Source: an uncultured Campylobacter sp. (lineage in GTDB: Bacteria; Campylobacterota; Campylobacteria; Campylobacterales; Campylobacteraceae). Taken from it: a stretch of 64,000 bases of DNA. Below, piece after piece: positions 60,319 through 64,000 of the stretch. Below the pieces are notes generated by a model. That model saw only the letters and a program-made list of their open reading frames with translations, did no database searches and was not told the origin of the DNA. The stretch is taken from contig NZ_CAJPRT010000001.1 in assembly GCF_905373215.1 (NCBI RefSeq), positions 1 through 64,000 on the forward strand, given 5' to 3'. A program made the translations under genes and the position numbers. Positions within the stretch are counted from its first letter, which is position 1, and every line of letters starts with the position of its first letter.

Positions 60319-60840
60319 TTATTTGGTTGTGTTTTGATCTACGGAAGCGGCGCTGGCATTGGTATCACTTGATGCTTGCGACCGAGCAGGCGCGCTAGCT
60401 GCGGCTGTATCGGTAGCAGGAGCTGCGGGTGCTTCGATCTTCGGAGCTGTTGAATTTACCTCGCTGCTATTTACAGGATTTGCTTCGGTGCTTGCCGGAG
60501 CGAAATTAGGCTTTGCGCCTGAAGCTGGGATGGATGGCACGCCAGGGACAGCGTTTGGCACGGATTTAGTAGCATTTGCTTCAATCTTTACGCGATCTAC
60601 GACAGAAGATTTAGCATCTTGCTGATAGAAATACGCAAGCACGAGTGTATTTATCACAAATAGAATTCCCATCGCGGCGGTAAATTTAGCCAAAAATCCC
60701 GCTGGACCCTTCGCACCAAATAAGCTTTCGTTGCTTCCGCTGTATGCGCCAAGTCCGATAGAAGAGCTCTTTTGCAGCAGGACGGAGATCGTAATTATCA
60801 CGGCAAAAACAACTTGTAAAACCAAAAATAACGTAGTCAC
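60319..60840 (-). CDS. secG: SecG preprotein translocase subunit with extended low-complexity tail
   Basis: 173 residues from a GTG start (AAAGG upstream). The N-terminal half is SecG: helix 1 (1-20), LLQKSSSIGLGAYSGSNESLFGAKG and helix 2 (about 54-72). The C-terminal ~95 residues are Ala/Ser/Pro/Asn-rich (NPVNSSEVNSTAPK, PAAPATDTAAASAPARS) and probably disordered. Campylobacter SecG tails vary; this one has the same Asn-Ser units as other proteins in the window. Confidence 0.9.
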   Translation of the reverse strand: MTTLFLVLQVVFAVIITISVLLQKSSSIGLGAYSGSNESLFGAKGPAGFLAKFTAAMGILFVINTLVLAYFYQQDAKSSVVDRVKIEANATKSVPNAVPGVPSIPASGAKPNFAPASTEANPVNSSEVNSTAPKIEAPAAPATDTAAASAPARSQASSDTNASAASVDQNTTK

Positions 60841-60908
60841 TATAAAACCTTTTGAAAAAATTGAATTTGCGATTATAATAAAAGATTTATAAATTTTAAG
60901 TTAAGAGT

Positions 60909-60927
60909 GCACCGCACGAAGCGGTGC
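60909..60927 (-). terminator. Hairpin after the BAX-inhibitor-like gene
   Basis: GCACCGC and GCGGTGC arms with a 5-nt loop, 8 bases past the stop codon; the following minus-strand CTCTTAACTT has only a few Us. Probable terminator. Confidence 0.5.
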
Positions 60928-60934
60928 GTAAAAT

Positions 60935-61630
60935 TTAGTCTCTGCTTGCGCCGAAAATTCTTAGCAGCGAAAGGAAGAGGTTGTAGATGTTTAGATACAT
61001 ATCTACGGCAGCCATTATCGGTGAAGTATAGGTGCCGTTTATAATATTTTTAGTATCGTAGATGATATACATCGAAAAGATTAAAGCCGAAAAAGCTGAA
61101 ATCGCTATATCAAGCACGGTGCTTTTGAAAAAGAAGTAGTTCAAAAGGCTTAGCACGATAATAGCCACAAGCGATACCAATAGCGGCTTGCCCCAAGAGT
61201 CGAAATTTGTCTTTGTATTCATCGCATAAACGGTAAGAGCACCGAAAGTAATCGCCGTAGCCACAAACGCATGCGTTACTACGTCTCCAGCGCCCGCTGC
61301 GATATAAATAGCGATCAATTTACCTAGAGTAAGACCGGTAATAAAGGTAAATGCAAAAAGCAAAACCAGCGCGATCGTGTTGGCGCCGCGATTTACAGCT
61401 GCTTGCATACCGAAGATCAGCCCCATTAAAAGCACTAGATATAAAAATGGATGAATAGCCAAGCTCACGCCGAAGCTCATCGCCACAAAAGCCCCTGCCG
61501 CCGCAGCTATCATCGAAGCGGTTAGAAGCGCGTAGGTTTGTTTGATAGTCTGAGAGATTCGTCCTTGTTCCAGTGATGCGTCCGATAGCTCATAGCCGTC
61601 CGCGTAATTTCGTCTGTCGTATAGACTCAT
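60935..61630 (-). CDS. BAX inhibitor-1/YccA-family membrane protein
   Basis: 231 residues with seven helices. Pattern RISQTIKQTYALLTASMIAAA at the start and YLNIYNLFLSLLRIFGASRD at the end, with the internal MYIIYDTKNIINGTYTSP motif, is typical of the family (UPF0005), which includes pH-sensitive Ca2+ leak channels and FtsH modulators such as YccA. AAGGAG upstream. Confidence 0.92.
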   Translation of the reverse strand: MSLYDRRNYADGYELSDASLEQGRISQTIKQTYALLTASMIAAAAGAFVAMSFGVSLAIHPFLYLVLLMGLIFGMQAAVNRGANTIALVLLFAFTFITGLTLGKLIAIYIAAGAGDVVTHAFVATAITFGALTVYAMNTKTNFDSWGKPLLVSLVAIIVLSLLNYFFFKSTVLDIAISAFSALIFSMYIIYDTKNIINGTYTSPIMAAVDMYLNIYNLFLSLLRIFGASRD

Positions 61631-61731
61631 ATTTTTCTCCTTCTTTTGATTTATGAGCGGGGAGTTTAGCGAAAATTTGGTAAATATATCATTAAAAATT
61701 CCCAGAATTCTATCTATTTATGAAAGTAATA

Positions 61732-61737
61732 TATAAT
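61732..61737 (+). promoter_or_regulatory. -10 box of the carbonic anhydrase gene
   Basis: TATAAT within GTAATATATAATTCC, 24 bases upstream of the ATG; the distance leaves room for a short leader with AAGGAG. Confidence 0.5.
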
Positions 61738-61761
61738 TCCCGACTTTTTTAAGGAGAAAGT

Positions 61762-62430
61762 ATGCCCAGCCAGTTAATAAATGGAGCTATTAAATTTATG
61801 GAAGAAAATTTTGCCGAGCATGCCGAGCTTTTCGGAAGTCTGGCAAATCATCAAAAGCCCCACACGCTTTTTATCGGCTGCTCTGACTCGCGCGTGGTGC
61901 CGAGCCTAATTACTTCGACGCTTCCGGGCGAGCTTTTTGTTGTGAGAAATATCGCAAACGTCGTTCCTCCATACCGCATTAGCGAGGAATTTTTAGCAAC
62001 TACTTCGGCGATTGAATACGCACTATATTCGCTAAATATCAAGAATATCATCGTTTGTGGGCACAGCAACTGCGGTGGCTGCGCGGCGCTGTTTTATGAC
62101 GCAAAAAAGCTCGAAAAAATTCCAAACGTAAGGCGCTGGCTAAATTTAATGCAGCCCGTAAAAGACGAGGTCGAAAAGCTAAAAGATATCGGCGCCGACA
62201 AGCGCGAGTGGATCACCGAGCGGCTAAATATTATAAATTCCATGCAAAATTTACTTAGCTTTCCTGGCATCAAAGATGCCTACAAAAACGGCGAGATTAA
62301 AATTTACGGCTGGCACTACGTCATCGAAACGGGCGAGCTATTCAACTACGACGACGAAGGCGCACATTTTACGCTATTAAATAAGGGAATGGATTATGAA
62401 AAAATCTATAATCAGCTTTTTAACGATTAG
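61762..62430 (+). CDS. Beta-class carbonic anhydrase
   Basis: Hydrates CO2 to bicarbonate in the cytoplasm. 222 residues; Zn ligands in CSDSRV (Cys, with the Asp-Arg dyad) and CGHSNCGGC (His and Cys); the GELFVVRNIANVVPPY segment and a C-terminal FNYDDEGAHF are typical. It overlaps the MscS gene by 35 bp. Confidence 0.93.
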   Translation: MPSQLINGAIKFMEENFAEHAELFGSLANHQKPHTLFIGCSDSRVVPSLITSTLPGELFVVRNIANVVPPYRISEEFLATTSAIEYALYSLNIKNIIVCGHSNCGGCAALFYDAKKLEKIPNVRRWLNLMQPVKDEVEKLKDIGADKREWITERLNIINSMQNLLSFPGIKDAYKNGEIKIYGWHYVIETGELFNYDDEGAHFTLLNKGMDYEKIYNQLFND

Positions 62431-64000
62431 TCTTTTTAGCGCCGCTTTAGCGTTTGCAGACCTCAACACGACCGGCGAGGGAAGCTTTGTAGAGACGAAT
62501 TCTACCGCTCCAGAGGCAAATCTTACTTTAGAAAACAACAAAACCGAGATCAAAAAAGAAGTCGCTAAAATTTTATCCAAATCTCTCGGTGCAGAGGATG
62601 GTAATAAAACCGAAGTAATAAATATGATCGCAGAAAAGGTCGCCAAAACGGAGACTTCACAGAAAAAAGCTCCTAATGGAGAGACGCTTATCTCTGTAAT
62701 CAAAGAGATTAAAAAGCTAAATTTACAACGCAGCTCCCTGCTTAACGGCGGTGACGCCAACGCGAGCAAAAACGAGCTAGACGCCATCGATCGCAATAAA
62801 GCTAAGCTCTTTGATCGCCTGCCTTTCGCGATTACGCAGCAGGATATGGATATCGAAAGCATAATATCGTATGCGCAAAATAAAAAGAACATCCAAACTA
62901 CGCTAAAAAAATACGCCAAAAAGCAGAGCTCTCCCGAATACGTAAATGCAAGCGCGGATTTGGAAAAAATGGAGATGGCAGAGATCTTTTATACCTCGCT
63001 TATGAAAATTGAGGATATGTTTGTAAACGGCGCAAGCAGAAGCGCGCTTGAAAGCGAGCTAAGTAGCACGCTACTAAATATCCAAACTAGGGATTTTAGC
63101 AAACTTAATGATTTGAAAAATAATCTAAGCAGTCAAGAGCAAATAGACGCCTTAGAGTCTAAAATCAACGATTTGAAAAACGACAAGCAGACCTACGACG
63201 AGGTGCTTACGTATCTGTCGCGAAATAGCGATCTACTCGCAAGCAGCGTGGTTTTTACGAGCTTAAATTTTAAGTCGGTGATCGATTATATCAACGATAA
63301 AATTCCGTTTAAGCTCAGCCACGTAAATTTCGGCAAGCTCATTCTAATCACGCTGATTACGCTATTTTTCTACTCGCTTCGCAGGCTACTTGCCAACATC
63401 ATCTATTTCGTATTTAAATTCTTTAATAAAAGCTTTTCTCTGGATAGTGAAACTCTAAAAACGCAAGTAGTGGGCATTATCAAGCGTCCGATGGGTATTT
63501 TGCTGATTGCTTATTCGGTTGATATCTGTCTTAGTATCTTTTATTATCCGGCGCCCGTGCCGATAAAATTTGCAAATTTATTCTCGATCGTTTACGTGGT
63601 GCTTTGGGCATGGCTCATTATCGAAATCATCGATGGTTACGGCATTGTCGTGCTTGGAAATATCACGAAAAAAGGCGTCAGAAAAGATATCATAAATCTA
63701 GTCGTTAAAATTCTATACGTCATCGTAATCATCATCGCCGCACTTTTGGTACTAAAGCGTCTAGGCTTTGACATCTCGGCGCTTATGGCATCGCTTGGAA
63801 TCGGCGGACTTGCAATCGCGTTTGCGACCAAGGACATCATCGCAAATTTCTTCTCATCCGTGATGCTATTATTTGATAACTCGTTCTCGCAAGGTGATTG
63901 GGTCGTATTAGGCGACATAGAAGGAAACGTCGTAGAAACGGGCTTTAGAAAGACGACGATCAGAACCTTTGACAATGCTCTTGTTTTTGTGCCGAATTCC
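62396..64000 (+). CDS. MscS-family mechanosensitive channel with periplasmic N-terminal domain (3' end outside window)
   Basis: 535 residues are visible with no stop. The ATG at 62396, inside the end of the carbonic anhydrase gene in another frame, gives a good signal peptide (MKKSIISFLTISLFSAALAF). A long helical and coiled-coil periplasmic domain follows (about 25-310, with SQEQIDALESKINDLKNDK), then several helices and the MscS core ALMASLGIGGLAIAFATKDI, FFSSVMLLFDNSFSQGDWV and VVETGFRKTTIRTFDN. It resembles the larger MscK/MscM-like channels. Function: pressure release at osmotic downshift. Confidence 0.9.
   Translation, partial: MKKSIISFLTISLFSAALAFADLNTTGEGSFVETNSTAPEANLTLENNKTEIKKEVAKILSKSLGAEDGNKTEVINMIAEKVAKTETSQKKAPNGETLISVIKEIKKLNLQRSSLLNGGDANASKNELDAIDRNKAKLFDRLPFAITQQDMDIESIISYAQNKKNIQTTLKKYAKKQSSPEYVNASADLEKMEMAEIFYTSLMKIEDMFVNGASRSALESELSSTLLNIQTRDFSKLNDLKNNLSSQEQIDALESKINDLKNDKQTYDEVLTYLSRNSDLLASSVVFTSLNFKSVIDYINDKIPFKLSHVNFGKLILITLITLFFYSLRRLLANIIYFVFKFFNKSFSLDSETLKTQVVGIIKRPMGILLIAYSVDICLSIFYYPAPVPIKFANLFSIVYVVLWAWLIIEIIDGYGIVVLGNITKKGVRKDIINLVVKILYVIVIIIAALLVLKRLGFDISALMASLGIGGLAIAFATKDIIANFFSSVMLLFDNSFSQGDWVVLGDIEGNVVETGFRKTTIRTFDNALVFVPNS

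Overview
The window looks like chromosome of an anaerobically respiring Campylobacter-type bacterium (Campylobacterota). The evidence is the clade II nosZ cluster with nosB-nosD-nosG-nosC1-nosC2-nosH-nosF, the mcc sulfite-reductase cluster with a dedicated CcsBA-type haem lyase, an epsilon-type octahaem HAO-like protein with its NapC-family partner, and the rnhB/pyrE/frr/secG neighbourhood. Base composition is moderate rather than the very AT-rich pattern of C. jejuni, which fits the oral anaerobic campylobacters (C. gracilis, curvus, rectus, concisus group). The species cannot be fixed from the sequence alone. No tRNA, rRNA, insertion sequence, prophage or CRISPR array was seen.

Layout. 1-3.1 kb (minus): a nearly complete nickel-pincer lactate racemase LarA, cut by the window edge, and a Dcu-type C4-dicarboxylate transporter with a large extra domain. 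3.4-15.6 kb (plus): a beta-propeller-like protein, nitrous oxide reductase NosZ and its electron-transfer and copper-maturation genes, including two NosL-type proteins. 15.8-18.5 kb: a CO dehydrogenase (CooS) with a 260-residue Asn-Ser/His-rich N-terminal extension and a Cys-to-Asp change at a predicted active-site ligand. 19.4-21.1 kb: an FecCD/FecE-type ABC importer without a binding protein. 21.7-26.7 kb: a DUF4139 protein and an AT-richer island of three divergent membrane-anchored paralogues separated by duplicated mini-ORFs. 27-28.5 kb: an RBBP9-type hydrolase and a DUF364 protein. 29.3-44.3 kb (minus): one long co-directional cluster. In transcription order it is mccR-mccS, then mccA (octahaem Cu sulfite reductase), mccB, mccC, mccD, ccsA1, a Sel1-repeat protein, a double-NosL protein, a small anchor, an FtsX-type permease, its ATPase, an eight-helix membrane protein and another NosL-like protein. 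44.6-49.7 kb: a membrane protein with a Met/His-rich tail, a small lipoprotein, an unknown protein and haoC-haoA. 49.9-64 kb: two-subunit class I fumarase, several uncharacterised envelope proteins, TerC, RNase HII, RDD, PyrE, Frr, SecG, a BAX-inhibitor-like protein, beta-carbonic anhydrase and an MscS channel cut by the right edge.

How it fits together. LarA (lactate), the Dcu carrier and fumarase (C4-dicarboxylates) would supply or exchange carbon and electrons. NosZ, MccA and HaoA are three periplasmic terminal reductases (N2O, sulfite, nitrite/hydroxylamine) fed from the quinone pool by NosGH/C1C2, MccCD and HaoC. Two of the three need copper, and the window is rich in predicted copper handling: five NosL-type domains in four genes, two Met/His-rich tails and an ABC module embedded in the mcc operon.

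Two sequence-level themes recur. Spacers are built from an endlessly repeated AAATTT/AAATTTTA word alternating with GC-rich blocks and contain decayed local duplications. Related A/T words (AATTC, AAATTT) inside genes encode Asn-Ser-rich, low-complexity inserts in otherwise conserved proteins; one such insert is bounded by a perfect 15-bp direct repeat exactly 39 codons apart.
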